Shown here piece by piece: positions 18,152 through 27,483 of a stretch of 64,000 bases of DNA. The DNA is from Megamonas sp. UBA1796. GTDB lineage: Bacteria > Bacillota > Negativicutes > Selenomonadales > Selenomonadaceae. A program made the translations under genes and the position numbers. The notes beneath the pieces are model-generated. The model was not told the DNA's origin. It did no database searches and saw only the letters and a program-made list of their open reading frames with translations. Where the stretch lies: positions 1 to 64,000 of the forward strand of contig DCFU01000038.1 of the NCBI GenBank assembly GCA_002319795.1. Direction: 5' to 3'. Position 1 is the first letter of the stretch, and each line of letters begins with the position of its first letter.

Positions 18152-19345
18152 ATGAATAAAAAGACCATAGAAGACATCAATGTAAAAGGTAAGAGAGTCT
18201 TTGTCCGTGTCGATTTCAACGTTCCTATGGATGAAAACCAGAATATCACGAATGATACGCGTATTCGTGCTACTCTCCCTACAATCAATTATCTGCTCAA
18301 TCAAAATGCGGCTGTTATTCTGGCGTGCCATCTTGGACGTCCGACAGAGGCCAGAGAATCGAAATTCTCCACGAGGCCGATTGTGGCCTGTCTTTCGGAA
18401 CTCCTGGGAAAGCCTGTACGGTTTGCTGAGGATTGTGTAGGACCGGTAGGGGAAAAAGCCGCCAAGGCTTTGAAGCCGGGTGAAGTGCTTCTTTTGGAGA
18501 ATCTTCGCTATCATAAGGGCGAAAAGAAAAACGATCCGGAATTCGCTAAACAGCTGGCCGCTTTGGCGGATATTGCAGTTGATGATGCATTTGGTGTAGC
18601 GCATCGTGCGCATGCTGCCAATGTGGGTATCACGCAGTATATAGAGACGGTTGCCGGCTATCTCATGGAGAAGGAAATCCGTTTCATCGGACAGACACTG
18701 GATTCTCCGAAACATCCATTTGTTGCCATTCTTGGTGGAGCAAAAGTTTCTGATAAGATTGGTGTTATTTCCAACATGATTGACAAAGTCGATACAATTA
18801 TCATTGGCGGTGGGATGGCACATACCTTCGATGCAGCCAAAGGGATGGAAATTGGGAAATCTCTTTGTGAAGAGGATAAAAAAGATCTTGCGCTTGATTT
18901 ACTGAAGAAGGCAGAGAAGAAGGGCGTAAAGGTTATCTTGCCGCTTGATCTCACAATCGCTGATAAATTTGCCGCAGATGCCAATGTTAAAATTGTCGAT
19001 GTGGATAAGATGGATCCTGAATGGGAAGCCCTGGACAGTGGGCCAAAGACTTCGGCAGCATATACAGAAGCCTTGAAGAGCGCTAAAACTGTTATATGGA
19101 ACGGGCCTATGGGCGTATTTGAATTTGATGCGTTTGCCGGTGGTACACTTGCAGTCGCACAGGCGGTAGCCAAGGCTACGGAGAATGGCGCTACGAGCAT
19201 TGTTGGCGGCGGCGACTCCATTGCAGCACTTAAGAAAACAGGGCTTTCTGATAAGATTTCCCACATTTCTACAGGCGGCGGTGCTACGCTTGAATTCCTC
19301 GAGGGCAAAGAACTTCCGGGGATTGCGGCTCTTGCTGACAAATAA
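18152..19345 (+). CDS. pgk: Phosphoglycerate kinase
   Basis: 397 residues, normal bacterial length. It makes ATP and 3-phosphoglycerate from 1,3-bisphosphoglycerate and ADP. Signature RVFVRVDFNVPM is near the N-terminus, GGAKVSDKIGVI in the hinge region, and the nucleotide-binding IVGGGDSIAAL near the C-terminus. GGAGGGAT precedes the start. Second gene of the glycolytic operon. Confidence 0.98.
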   Translation: MNKKTIEDINVKGKRVFVRVDFNVPMDENQNITNDTRIRATLPTINYLLNQNAAVILACHLGRPTEARESKFSTRPIVACLSELLGKPVRFAEDCVGPVGEKAAKALKPGEVLLLENLRYHKGEKKNDPEFAKQLAALADIAVDDAFGVAHRAHAANVGITQYIETVAGYLMEKEIRFIGQTLDSPKHPFVAILGGAKVSDKIGVISNMIDKVDTIIIGGGMAHTFDAAKGMEIGKSLCEEDKKDLALDLLKKAEKKGVKVILPLDLTIADKFAADANVKIVDVDKMDPEWEALDSGPKTSAAYTEALKSAKTVIWNGPMGVFEFDAFAGGTLAVAQAVAKATENGATSIVGGGDSIAALKKTGLSDKISHISTGGGATLEFLEGKELPGIAALADK

Positions 19346-19374
19346 TACAACTATCATAGAGGAGGTTTTTATTT

Positions 19375-20124
19375 ATGCGTAGACCTATCATTGCCGGTAA
19401 CTGGAAAATGAATAATACGATTGCAGCGGGTACGGCACTTATTAAGGCTCTGACTCCGCTGGTAAAAGATGTAAAGGATGTTGACATTGTTGCCTGCCCG
19501 ACAGCTACGGCCCTGCAGGCTGTTCGTGCGGCTGCTGAAGGGACGAATATCCATATTGGTGCGCAGAATGTCCATTGGGCGGCCAATGGCGCCTATACGG
19601 GTGAAATTTCCACAGAAATGCTTACAGAGATCGGTGTGGAATACGTGGTCCTGGGACATTCTGAGCGTCGTGACTATTTTGGCGAGACGGATGAAGGTGT
19701 CAATAAGCGTGCCAAGGCTGCTTTTGCTGCCGGGCTTACACCTATTATCTGTTGTGGAGAGTCTCTGGAAATTCGCGAAAAGGGAACGTATCTTGCCTTT
19801 GTGGCCGGACAGATTAAAGCCGCGCTCAATGGCTTCACGGCCCAGCAGGTCGCAAAGCTCGTTGCTGCTTATGAACCAATCTGGGCAATCGGTACAGGTA
19901 AGACAGCCACCTTTGAGCAGGCGGAAGAGGTTTGTGCGCACATCCGCAAGACGGTTGCTGAAATGTTTAATCAGACGGCGGCTGACGAAATCCGCATACA
20001 GTACGGTGGCAGCGTGAAACCCGCTACGATCCGGGGACTTATGGAGAAACCGAATGTCGATGGAGCACTGGTAGGCGGGGCTGCGTTGAAAGCTGCAGAT
20101 TTCAGCGAAATCGTTAAGTTCTGA
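19375..20124 (+). CDS. tpiA: Triosephosphate isomerase
   Basis: 249 residues. It interconverts dihydroxyacetone phosphate and glyceraldehyde-3-phosphate. GNWKMN carries the active-site Lys, VLGHSERR the electrophilic His, and AYEPIWAIGTGKTA the catalytic Glu and loop 6. GAGGAGG precedes the start. Third gene of the operon, 29 bp after pgk. Confidence 0.98.
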   Translation: MRRPIIAGNWKMNNTIAAGTALIKALTPLVKDVKDVDIVACPTATALQAVRAAAEGTNIHIGAQNVHWAANGAYTGEISTEMLTEIGVEYVVLGHSERRDYFGETDEGVNKRAKAAFAAGLTPIICCGESLEIREKGTYLAFVAGQIKAALNGFTAQQVAKLVAAYEPIWAIGTGKTATFEQAEEVCAHIRKTVAEMFNQTAADEIRIQYGGSVKPATIRGLMEKPNVDGALVGGAALKAADFSEIVKF

Positions 20125-20180
20125 TGTTTAAAATGCAGGGGCAGTTTTGATGGCTGTCCCTAATAAATGAGGTAAACTGA

Positions 20181-21713
20181 ATGGCAAAATTAAAAAATGC
20201 TCCGGTTGCTCTGATTATTATGGATGGTTGGGGAATCGGTGACGAAAATGACGGGAACAATGCAATTTCAGTTGGCAGGACACCAATTATTGATGGTCTT
20301 ATGGGAAAATACCCGCATACATCGCTTAAGTGCTCAGGTGAAGCCGTGGGCCTTCCGGATGGACAGATGGGAAATTCTGAGGTGGGCCATACAAATATTG
20401 GTGCGGGCCGTATTATTTACCAGGAATTCACACGTATTACCAAGGCAATACGTGACGGTTCGTTTTTTAAGAACGAAGCTTTGCAGCATGCAATGAAACA
20501 GGTGAAAGAAAACGGCAGTGCGTTGCATCTCATGGGGCTTCTTTCTCCAGGCGGCGTGCATAGTCATTCTTCACATCTTTATGGGCTTTTGCAGTTTGCG
20601 AAGCAGGAGGGAATCAGTAAAGTTTATATACATGCTTTTCTTGATGGTCGTGATGTACCTCCTTCGAGTGCGGCGGAATACCTTGCGGAGCTTGAGGAAA
20701 AAATAAAGGAAATCGGCGTGGGCAGCATTGCTACGGTTTCCGGACGTTATTATGCTATGGACCGGGATCATCGATGGGACCGCGTACAGAAGGCATATGA
20801 TGCAGTTGCCAGTGGTGCAGGCGCTAAGGCGGCTTCAGCGGCAGAGGCTGTGCAGGCTTCCTATAAGGCTGATGTTACGGACGAGTTTGTAGTTCCTGCA
20901 GTGCTTGGTGCGTATAATGGCATGAAGAGTGGGGATGGCGTGATTTTCTTCAATTTCCGGCCCGACCGCGCACGTGAACTTACACATGCGTTTACGGATG
21001 CGAAGTTTGATGGCTTTGCACGCGATGAAAATCTGAAGCTTTCGTTTGCTACGATGACGCAGTATGAAGAAGGCATGAATGCTGAGGTTGCTTATGCACC
21101 GCAGACAATTGTGAATACGCTCGGTGCGACCATTGAGAAACATGGTCTTACACAGCTGCGTATAGCGGAAACAGAAAAATATGCGCATGTAACCTTTTTC
21201 TTTAACGGTGGTGTTGAGGAGCCCTATAAGGGAGAGAGCCGCATTTTGGTTCCGTCACCTAAGGTTGCTACTTACGATTTGCAGCCGGAGATGAGTGCGA
21301 TTGCTGTTACCGACAAAGTGGTTGAGGCGATAAAATCCGGTAAATATGATTTTATTATTCTGAACTATGCCAATGGTGATATGGTAGGCCATACGGGCAT
21401 ACTTTCTGCGGCGGTCAAGGCTGTTGAAACAGTAGATTCCTGTGTAGGACGTTTTGTTGAGGCTATCCGTGAGGTTGGCGGTGAAGTCTGCATAACAGCG
21501 GACCATGGCAATGCGGAGCTTATGGTGGATCCGGAAACAAAGGAACCGTTTACGGCGCATACAACAAACCCTGTACCATTTATTACAGTCAGCGACAAGG
21601 TGCGCTCTGTCCATGAAGGTGCACTTTGCGATATTGCCCCGACACTGTTGACGCTTGCCGGTATTGAGATCCCGGCAGAGATGACAGGCAAATCGCTCGT
21701 AGAGCTCAAATAA
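20181..21713 (+). CDS. gpmI: 2,3-bisphosphoglycerate-independent phosphoglycerate mutase
   Basis: 510 residues. It converts 3-phosphoglycerate to 2-phosphoglycerate using Mn2+ and a phosphoserine. LIIMDGWGIG holds metal ligands, GNSEVGHTNIGAGR holds the phosphorylated serine, and CITADHGNAE holds further metal ligands. It lies 56 bp after tpiA, with a weak inverted repeat (GGGGCAG/CTGTCCC) between. No enolase gene follows in the window. Confidence 0.97.
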   Translation: MAKLKNAPVALIIMDGWGIGDENDGNNAISVGRTPIIDGLMGKYPHTSLKCSGEAVGLPDGQMGNSEVGHTNIGAGRIIYQEFTRITKAIRDGSFFKNEALQHAMKQVKENGSALHLMGLLSPGGVHSHSSHLYGLLQFAKQEGISKVYIHAFLDGRDVPPSSAAEYLAELEEKIKEIGVGSIATVSGRYYAMDRDHRWDRVQKAYDAVASGAGAKAASAAEAVQASYKADVTDEFVVPAVLGAYNGMKSGDGVIFFNFRPDRARELTHAFTDAKFDGFARDENLKLSFATMTQYEEGMNAEVAYAPQTIVNTLGATIEKHGLTQLRIAETEKYAHVTFFFNGGVEEPYKGESRILVPSPKVATYDLQPEMSAIAVTDKVVEAIKSGKYDFIILNYANGDMVGHTGILSAAVKAVETVDSCVGRFVEAIREVGGEVCITADHGNAELMVDPETKEPFTAHTTNPVPFITVSDKVRSVHEGALCDIAPTLLTLAGIEIPAEMTGKSLVELK

Positions 21714-21745
21714 AACAATTATTTCGTAAGGAGAGGAAGACAAAG

Positions 21746-22438
21746 ATGATTTATTCACAAAAAGTGGAGAGCATGACATGTGTAGCTAAAGAAGTGAATC
21801 ATGGTTCGGCACCAATTCCAGAAGAAGGAAAATGGGTACAATCCAAGGAAATAAAGGATATCAGCGGACTTACGCATGGTGTTGGCTGGTGTGCGCCGCA
21901 GCAGGGTGCCTGCAAGCTGTCTTTGAATGTAAAGGATGGCGTTATTCAGGAAGCTCTTATTGAGACGGTTGGCTGCTCTGGCATGACGCATTCCGCGGCT
22001 ATGGCTTCGGAAATACTCCCAGGCAAAACGATTCTGGAAGCACTTAATACGGATCTTGTCTGCGATGCAATCAATACGGCTATGCGTGAGCTTTTCCTGC
22101 AGATTGCCTATGGCAGGACACAAACCGCATTTTCGGAGGGCGGTCTGCCGATTGGCGCTGGTCTCGATGACCTCGGCAAAGGGCTTCGCAGCCAGGTTGG
22201 CACGATGTACGGCACACTTAAAAAAGGGCCTCGTTATCTGGAACTCGCAGAAGGCTATGTAACGCGTATTGCGCTTGATAAGGAAGACCGCATTATCGGC
22301 TATGAATTCGTCAATCTTGGCAAGATGATGGAAATGGTCAAAAAGGGTACTGCGGCGCAGGACGCTCTCGAAAAAGCAAAAGGTTCATATGGACGTTTTG
22401 CAGAAGCTGCTCGTTATGTAGATCCTCGTGAAGAATAA
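21746..22438 (+). CDS. NifU/IscU-like scaffold-related protein
   Basis: 230 residues. The central part (about 50-110) resembles the IscU/NifU N-terminal fold, with cysteines in WCAPQQGAC and VGCSGMTHSAA and then the SEILPGKTILEAL helix. It is longer than a true scaffold, and the cysteine spacing differs, so a direct role in Fe-S assembly is uncertain. GGAGAGGAAG precedes the start. It is followed 28 bp later by a GGGtGRT-family gene; the two together appear to form a conserved pair of unknown function at the end of the glycolytic operon. Confidence 0.75.
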   Translation: MIYSQKVESMTCVAKEVNHGSAPIPEEGKWVQSKEIKDISGLTHGVGWCAPQQGACKLSLNVKDGVIQEALIETVGCSGMTHSAAMASEILPGKTILEALNTDLVCDAINTAMRELFLQIAYGRTQTAFSEGGLPIGAGLDDLGKGLRSQVGTMYGTLKKGPRYLELAEGYVTRIALDKEDRIIGYEFVNLGKMMEMVKKGTAAQDALEKAKGSYGRFAEAARYVDPREE

Positions 22439-22466
22439 TTTTAGATAACAGGAAGGATGAAAATGA

Positions 22467-23468
22467 ATGTCATTATTTGAAGGCTATGAACGCCGTATTG
22501 ATAAAATTAACGAAGTAGTCAAGAAGTATGGTATCGCATCAGTTGAAGATGCCAAAAAAGTTTGCGAAGAAAAAGGCCTTGATGTTGCTGGTATTGTCAA
22601 GGATATCCAGCCTATCTGCTTTGAGAATGCCTGTTGGGCGTATACATTGGGTGCGGCTATTGCCATAAAGAAAGGCTGTAAGGATGCTGACAAGGCTGCG
22701 GAAGCTATCGGTGAAGGCCTCCAGGCGTTTTGTATCCCGGGCTCTGTGGCTGAGCATCGCAAGGTTGGGCTTGGACATGGAAATTTGGCGGCTATGCTGC
22801 TCCGCGAGAATGCAAAATGCTTTGCGTTTCTTGCCGGACATGAATCCTTTGCTGCGGCTGAGGGAGCTATTGGTATTGCCCGTACAGCAAACAGGGTTCG
22901 CAATACACCGCTGAAGGTTATCCTGAATGGACTCGGCAAGGATGCGGCCCAGATTATTTCCCGCGTTAATGGGTTTACTTATGTAAAGACGCAGTATGAC
23001 TATGCAAAGAACGAAGTCAATATCGTTAAGGAAATCAGCTACTCTGACGGCGAACGCAGCGCTATCAAGTGTTACGGTGCCGATAGTGTTCCTGAGGGCG
23101 TGGCAATCATGCATCTTGAAGATGTCGATATTTCTATTACAGGAAATTCTACGAATCCGACGCGTTTCCAGCATCCGGTGGCCGGCTGCTATAAGAAGGA
23201 ATGCGTCGAGAAGGGCAAAAAGTACTTCTCCGTGGCATCCGGCGGTGGTACGGGGCGTACGCTGCACCCGGATAATATGGGAGCAGGTCCTGCTTCCTAT
23301 GGCATGACGGATACGATGGGCCGCATGCATTCCGATGCACAGTTTGCAGGTTCCTCTTCTGTACCGGCACATGTTGAAATGATGGGGCTTATTGGTATGG
23401 GCAATAACCCGATGGTTGGTGCCAGCGTAGCGGTAGCGGTGGCTGTTTCGGAAGCAATGAACAAATAA
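22467..23468 (+). CDS. GGGtGRT-family protein
   Basis: 333 residues. The family is named for its motif, seen here as VASGGGTGRTLHPDN near residues 256-270, followed by ASYGMTDTMGRMHSD and a glycine-rich hydrophobic C-terminus. The N-terminal third carries FENACWAYTLGAAIAIKKGC. Function is unknown for the whole family; the glycine-rich segments suggest ligand or cluster binding, but this is inference. GGAAGGATG precedes the start. It follows the NifU-like gene and is closed by a strong terminator. Confidence 0.88.
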   Translation: MSLFEGYERRIDKINEVVKKYGIASVEDAKKVCEEKGLDVAGIVKDIQPICFENACWAYTLGAAIAIKKGCKDADKAAEAIGEGLQAFCIPGSVAEHRKVGLGHGNLAAMLLRENAKCFAFLAGHESFAAAEGAIGIARTANRVRNTPLKVILNGLGKDAAQIISRVNGFTYVKTQYDYAKNEVNIVKEISYSDGERSAIKCYGADSVPEGVAIMHLEDVDISITGNSTNPTRFQHPVAGCYKKECVEKGKKYFSVASGGGTGRTLHPDNMGAGPASYGMTDTMGRMHSDAQFAGSSSVPAHVEMMGLIGMGNNPMVGASVAVAVAVSEAMNK

Positions 23469-23493
23469 TAAGCTGCTTTTTAGGGGCAGAGCC

Positions 23494-23535
23494 AAAGGAC
23501 GCTGACAGGCAAATGCTTGTCAGCGTCCTTTGTTA
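23494..23535. terminator. Bidirectional terminator
   Basis: A 14-bp perfect stem (23494-23507 with 23518-23531) with A and T runs on the two arms. It serves the convergent GGGtGRT gene and the minus-strand deacetylase gene. Confidence 0.85.
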
Positions 23536-23560
23536 GATTATTATAATACCTGTGTCGTTT

Positions 23561-24454
23561 TTACCAGGGACTTGGCGTCATAGGGGTAATGACACCGAAG
23601 ATATAGCCTCGTTCTTTGAGAAGCTTTATGATGGCTGGCAGAGCTTTGACGGTTTCTTCATGTCCCTCGGAGCAGTGCATGAGAATAGTCGGATGCGAGG
23701 AAACAGCAGGATTGTCAATCTGGGAAAGTACGTTGTCAATAAAATCCTGTGCTACGGGATGATTCGGTGCAGCGTCGGCGCTACTGACATTCCAGCCGAA
23801 TTCGGTATAGCCGTTTTCTCTGAGAGCTGGAAGATATGCCTTGGTGAAGTGTCCAACGGTACCGCCAGGAGCGCGTGTAATCAATGGGCGGACACCAATA
23901 GCAGAAAAAATAATGCCGTCTGTTTTTTCCATTTCCTTTATATAATTTGCGGCAGAAGGATACAGCCGGCTGTAGTCATGATCATAGCTGTGGTTGCCGA
24001 TGGCATGCCCTTCCTTGTATATACGGCGGAGCATATCCGGATACAGCTCGGCATGGCGGCCGGTAACGAAGAAAGTGGCCTTTACATTTTCGTCAGCAAG
24101 GATATCGAGGATGGCAGGCGTATTCTTGTTATCGGGACCGTCATCAAAGGTAAGATAGACAACCTTGCCGGTTTTATAGTTTTTTAACATTGGCAGAGCC
24201 GTTATGAGACCCTTTGTCCGCCGCTGGGCAAGCGTATAGGAGTCGTAGACCGGCAGGGTAGGAGTATCAAGCTGCAGATTGCTGAAGCTGTCGTCGGCCA
24301 GAACAGTTTTGTTGCCCGGGGAATGATTTTCCTGAAGGGAGGCAGAGCTTTCCTTCGTATTGGATGAAGTAGATGTTGTGAGTGATTGCTGTCCGCAGCC
24401 GGAAAGAAAAATTGCGGTTGTAAAAAGCAAAAGCCATGGTTTTATTTTCGTCAT
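23561..24454 (-). CDS. Polysaccharide deacetylase lipoprotein (PdaA/PdaB-like)
   Basis: 297 residues with a lipoprotein signal (IFLSGCGQQ, Cys21), a Ser-rich linker to about 60, then a NodB domain. Catalytic features are VYLTFDDGPDNKNTP, GHAIGNHSYDHD, RAPGG and LMHCSEGHEET. Probable substrates are peptidoglycan or another cell-surface glycan. AGGAGG lies just upstream of the ATG on the minus strand. It stands alone and is transcribed against its left neighbour. Confidence 0.9.
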   Translation of the reverse strand: MTKIKPWLLLFTTAIFLSGCGQQSLTTSTSSNTKESSASLQENHSPGNKTVLADDSFSNLQLDTPTLPVYDSYTLAQRRTKGLITALPMLKNYKTGKVVYLTFDDGPDNKNTPAILDILADENVKATFFVTGRHAELYPDMLRRIYKEGHAIGNHSYDHDYSRLYPSAANYIKEMEKTDGIIFSAIGVRPLITRAPGGTVGHFTKAYLPALRENGYTEFGWNVSSADAAPNHPVAQDFIDNVLSQIDNPAVSSHPTILMHCSEGHEETVKALPAIIKLLKERGYIFGVITPMTPSPW

Positions 24455-24560
24455 AAGGACCTCCTTGTTTTAGGTCCTATTATAGCATAGGAAACAAGAA
24501 AATGTTTTAAGCTGTTTTTCATAAATAAAAGTTATATTTTATATATAGCAGGGAGGTTGA

Positions 24561-25181
24561 ATGAAAATGATCATGTTATTCCTTTTGGTGTTGCTCAATA
24601 TAGGAATTAGTTTTTGGAATGCCAGACAGGCCGGAAAAGCCTGGGCAGAGTCGAAGGGCGCAGGCGGCTGGATCCGTATTATTGTATGGTGCGCGGCCAT
24701 TCAGGCAGCGGTGGGTTTTACCTCATCCTATGCAATTCTGCTTGGTACATTGGCCTATCAGTTGGGATATCTGCCGCCGCAGGCTATCCAGTTTATGATG
24801 AGCCTTACGTATATCCTTCTTATTGTGCCGGCATTAGGTTCGGGGCTGGCAATCACAATCCATTCGTGGATTGCTTTTGCACGGGATAAATCTTTGGCAA
24901 ATTTAGGTATGGCGGGATGGAATACTTTTGCGCAGGCATATAATACCTATAATGCCATTGAGAACTTTGGCCCGGCATTATCGAATGTCATGGATGGAAT
25001 GGGAGATGTTTTTTCCAGTGACAGCGATAGTGATTCCTCTATGGCACGTGTGCTTGTACTCGTAGCTATTGCAGTGTTGGCAGGTCTGCTTACCACATCT
25101 GTCATCATTCAGCGTTATGCGGCAAGTATCCCGGTTTCTGAGAATGTCCGTTACAGCCGCAGGGATTTGGAATTTCGTTAA
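24561..25181 (+). CDS. Membrane protein of unknown function
   Basis: 206 residues, not recognised. About four hydrophobic helices are visible (roughly 2-18, 30-58, 72-98 and 165-188), with a short acidic/serine stretch (SSDSDSDSS) near 152-160 between the third and fourth. GGGAGG precedes the start. It is divergent from the deacetylase gene with about 100 bp between, and is followed by its own terminator. Confidence 0.75.
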   Translation: MKMIMLFLLVLLNIGISFWNARQAGKAWAESKGAGGWIRIIVWCAAIQAAVGFTSSYAILLGTLAYQLGYLPPQAIQFMMSLTYILLIVPALGSGLAITIHSWIAFARDKSLANLGMAGWNTFAQAYNTYNAIENFGPALSNVMDGMGDVFSSDSDSDSSMARVLVLVAIAVLAGLLTTSVIIQRYAASIPVSENVRYSRRDLEFR

Positions 25182-25197
25182 CTGAATATTATAGGTT

Positions 25198-25240
25198 AGA
25201 GGTGCGGCACAGATTTTTCCTGTGTAGCACCTCTTTTCTT
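25198..25240 (+). terminator. Terminator after the membrane protein gene
   Basis: A two-part stem: 8 bp (25198-25205 with 25227-25234) and 5 bp (25208-25212 with 25220-25224), with a small internal loop and a T-rich tail. Confidence 0.8.
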
Positions 25241-25303
25241 GTGAGGGAATGGCAAATGGCGTATAATGAAATTGTATATTTGTAATCGGGGAGATAGCTT
25301 TAG

Positions 25304-26134
25304 ATGATGAAGAGACAGAAAAGAATTGCACTCGTAAATGACATTACCGGTTTTGGCCGATGTTCGGTGGCCGTGCAGCTACCTCTTATTTCGGCGCTTA
25401 AGGTGCAGGCCTGTGTGCTGCCTACGGCAATTTTGTCCGTACATACGGGTTTTGTATCACATTATATCGATGATTATACAGCGCATATGCGTCCTTATAT
25501 GGAGAATTGGCAGCAAAATGGTATCCGGTTTGACGGCATATGTACAGGGTTTTTAGGGTCGGCCGAGCAAATTAATATTGTTCTCGATTTTATCAAAATT
25601 TTTAAGGAAGAAGATACGAGAGTTATGGTTGATCCGGTGATGGGCGATTATGGTCGGCTGTATTCATCCTACACGAAGGAAATGTGTGCGGAGATGCGGC
25701 GATTACTGGCCTTTGCGGATTTATTGACGCCGAATCTTACGGAAACTTGTCAGTTGTTGGATATACCCTATCCGCAGGATGGCAGGGTCTCCGATACAGA
25801 GCTTGCGCGCATGGCCAGGGAGCTTTCAGAGCGCGGGCCGGCGCAGGTCGTGATTACTGGAATCAACGAGGGTGGAAACATAAAGAACTTTATTTATGAA
25901 CGGGGAAATACACCAAAGGTATTGTGTGTACCAAAAATAGATGGGGACCGTTCTGGTACGGGAGATGCTTTTACCGCTATCGTATCAGCAAGCCTGGTGC
26001 AGGGAGAGACGCTGGCCGTGGCAGTAAAGAAGGCAGTGGATTTTATCAGCCGGGTGCTTGTCTATACGGTAGAGCTCGCGCAGCCATGGAATTATGGTCT
26101 GGCATTTGAAGAATATCTGACGGAGTTGAAATGA
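25304..26134 (+). CDS. Pyridoxal/pyridoxamine kinase-like (PfkB/ribokinase fold)
   Basis: 276 residues. The N-terminal VNDITGFGRCSVAVQLPLISAL matches PdxK/PdxY-type kinases annotated as pyridoxamine kinase; DPVMGDYG and the C-terminal DRSGTGDAF anion-hole/catalytic Asp motif are intact. It should phosphorylate a B6 vitamer with ATP. It overlaps the next gene's upstream region, so the two are probably co-translated. A hydroxymethylpyrimidine kinase activity cannot be excluded from sequence. Confidence 0.85.
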   Translation: MMKRQKRIALVNDITGFGRCSVAVQLPLISALKVQACVLPTAILSVHTGFVSHYIDDYTAHMRPYMENWQQNGIRFDGICTGFLGSAEQINIVLDFIKIFKEEDTRVMVDPVMGDYGRLYSSYTKEMCAEMRRLLAFADLLTPNLTETCQLLDIPYPQDGRVSDTELARMARELSERGPAQVVITGINEGGNIKNFIYERGNTPKVLCVPKIDGDRSGTGDAFTAIVSASLVQGETLAVAVKKAVDFISRVLVYTVELAQPWNYGLAFEEYLTELK

Positions 26135-26148
26135 ACGGAGGAAATGTG

Positions 26149-26808
26149 ATGATTGTTTATACAGTGGATAAGGGTGAATATATTACTTTGACTGAAAGTC
26201 TGCAGCGGCAACCGGAGGGAAAGCGCAGCATCTATGTGAATCTGACCAACCGTTGTACCTGTGCCTGTACGTTCTGCCTGCGCCAGCTCAAGGATATGGA
26301 TACGGAAGCTTCTCTTTGGCTAAAAGAAGAGCCTGCTGTAGGCCAGGTAGAGGAACAATTGGAGAAAGTGCCATGGTCGTATGTCAAGGAAGTTGTATTT
26401 TGTGGCTTTGGGGAGCCGACGATGCGCCTTAATGAGCTCGTACAACTGCTTACCTGGGTTAAGAGAAGGCAACCGGAGATCCCGACGCGTCTTAATACGA
26501 ATGGCCTCTCGGATCTCGCATATGGTTATGACACGTCCGCTGTATTTGCGGGTGGTATTCTTGATACGATATCCATCAGTCTCAATGCTTCGAATGCCGA
26601 GCGTTATCTGGCCCTTACGCGCAGTAAATTCGGCATAGCTTCTTATGAAGCCATGTTGAAATTTGCGTTGCATTGCCAGAAATATATAGCGGATGTGGTG
26701 CTCACCGTGGTGGACCAGGTCGAGGATGCAGCTGAAATTGAGGCGTGTCGCAAGCTATGCGATTTACGCGGCCTTAAGCTTCGTGTACGCCCCTATGAAG
26801 GGAAATAA
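26149..26808 (+). CDS. TatD-associated radical SAM protein
   Basis: 219 residues. The cluster motif is C36-x3-C40-x2-C43 (NRCTCACTFC) and the fold includes the GFGEPTMR segment. This short radical SAM family is usually found beside TatD nucleases and has no assigned reaction. No tatD gene is present here. GGAGG (26137-26141) supports the ATG at 26149; it sits just after the kinase stop, so the two genes form a unit. There is no SPASM-type cysteine-rich C-terminus. Confidence 0.83.
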   Translation: MIVYTVDKGEYITLTESLQRQPEGKRSIYVNLTNRCTCACTFCLRQLKDMDTEASLWLKEEPAVGQVEEQLEKVPWSYVKEVVFCGFGEPTMRLNELVQLLTWVKRRQPEIPTRLNTNGLSDLAYGYDTSAVFAGGILDTISISLNASNAERYLALTRSKFGIASYEAMLKFALHCQKYIADVVLTVVDQVEDAAEIEACRKLCDLRGLKLRVRPYEGK

Positions 26809-26887
26809 AGGAAAATAGAACAGTCAAAAAATATGGAATTGTGGGAAAAACAGGGGTGCATCTTATATACAACGTATAGGTATAGAC

Positions 26888-26926
26888 AAAATAAAATTCG
26901 GCCCACATCGAATGCGAGCCGAATTT
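26888..26926 (-). terminator. Terminator of the minus-strand unit
   Basis: A 9-bp stem (26894-26902 with 26918-26926) with GC-rich core; on the minus strand it is followed by TATTTT. The plus-strand tail is much poorer in T, so the minus strand is favoured. Confidence 0.65.
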
Positions 26927-27477
26927 AGTAATTAAGTAACATCAAATCCCTCTTTATTCATTTGTCGGCATATATTCTCTTAAGTAGAATAATATGCTGT
27001 ATTACATGGCTAGCTAAACCACAATTGTGATGCATATCACTTACGCTATATACAAACCACATTTCTCGTAATTGACGAATATCCCAATATTGGTACGTCT
27101 GCCATCCAAAGGGACTACACAATTGATTGGAAGTACTGGCATTACCATGTATTGCAATACATAAAGCAAAGATACTTGGGAAACCTTCCCCTCTTCATTT
27201 TCTGACGATGTGCCTTTTGTTTCCACCAAGCTTCGAGTACGTATGGCGGTCGACCCATCCTTGCGTCTCATTCTGCTGTCCTGGAAATTTTCTTCATCTG
27301 TACACTTGCTAGTCAGAGCATGAGGAGTGAAGGACAACCACTATCTTCAATAACACCCCACATCCTTTCTGCTGATTTTGAAGAGAGCCTTTTTCGGCTG
27401 ACAAGCATCTTTATGAGAGTATCCACTACAAGACTTGCAGATATCCCAGCCAGACTACTTATCTATCTCCTCTTTAC
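26888..27477 (-). ncRNA. Candidate large non-coding RNA (about 590 nt)
   Basis: A promoter (27484-27512) and an intrinsic terminator (26888-26926) on the minus strand bracket about 590 nt with no coding support. Local hairpins and palindromes can be seen at 27426-27440 (CTGCAA/TTGTAG), 27386-27399 (AGCC/GGCT), 27147-27162, 27084-27093 and 27020-27029. A TAAGTAG segment near the 5' end could pair with TTACTTA just before the terminator. The size is like OLE or ROOL class RNAs, but I cannot match it to either. A decayed protein gene is the main alternative. Confidence 0.4.
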
Positions 27478-27483
27478 GCCTTC

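Noticed and set aside
22539..23495. A 318-codon open frame on the minus strand
   Set aside because: Antisense to the GGGtGRT gene and running into its terminator; its His/Cys/Arg-rich composition is typical of a shadow frame.
27041..27337. A 98-codon minus-strand frame in the gene-poor region
   Set aside because: It begins at a poor TTG, has no SD and resembles no family I know. Some stretches (SLVETKG) faintly recall transposase ends, but not enough to call one.
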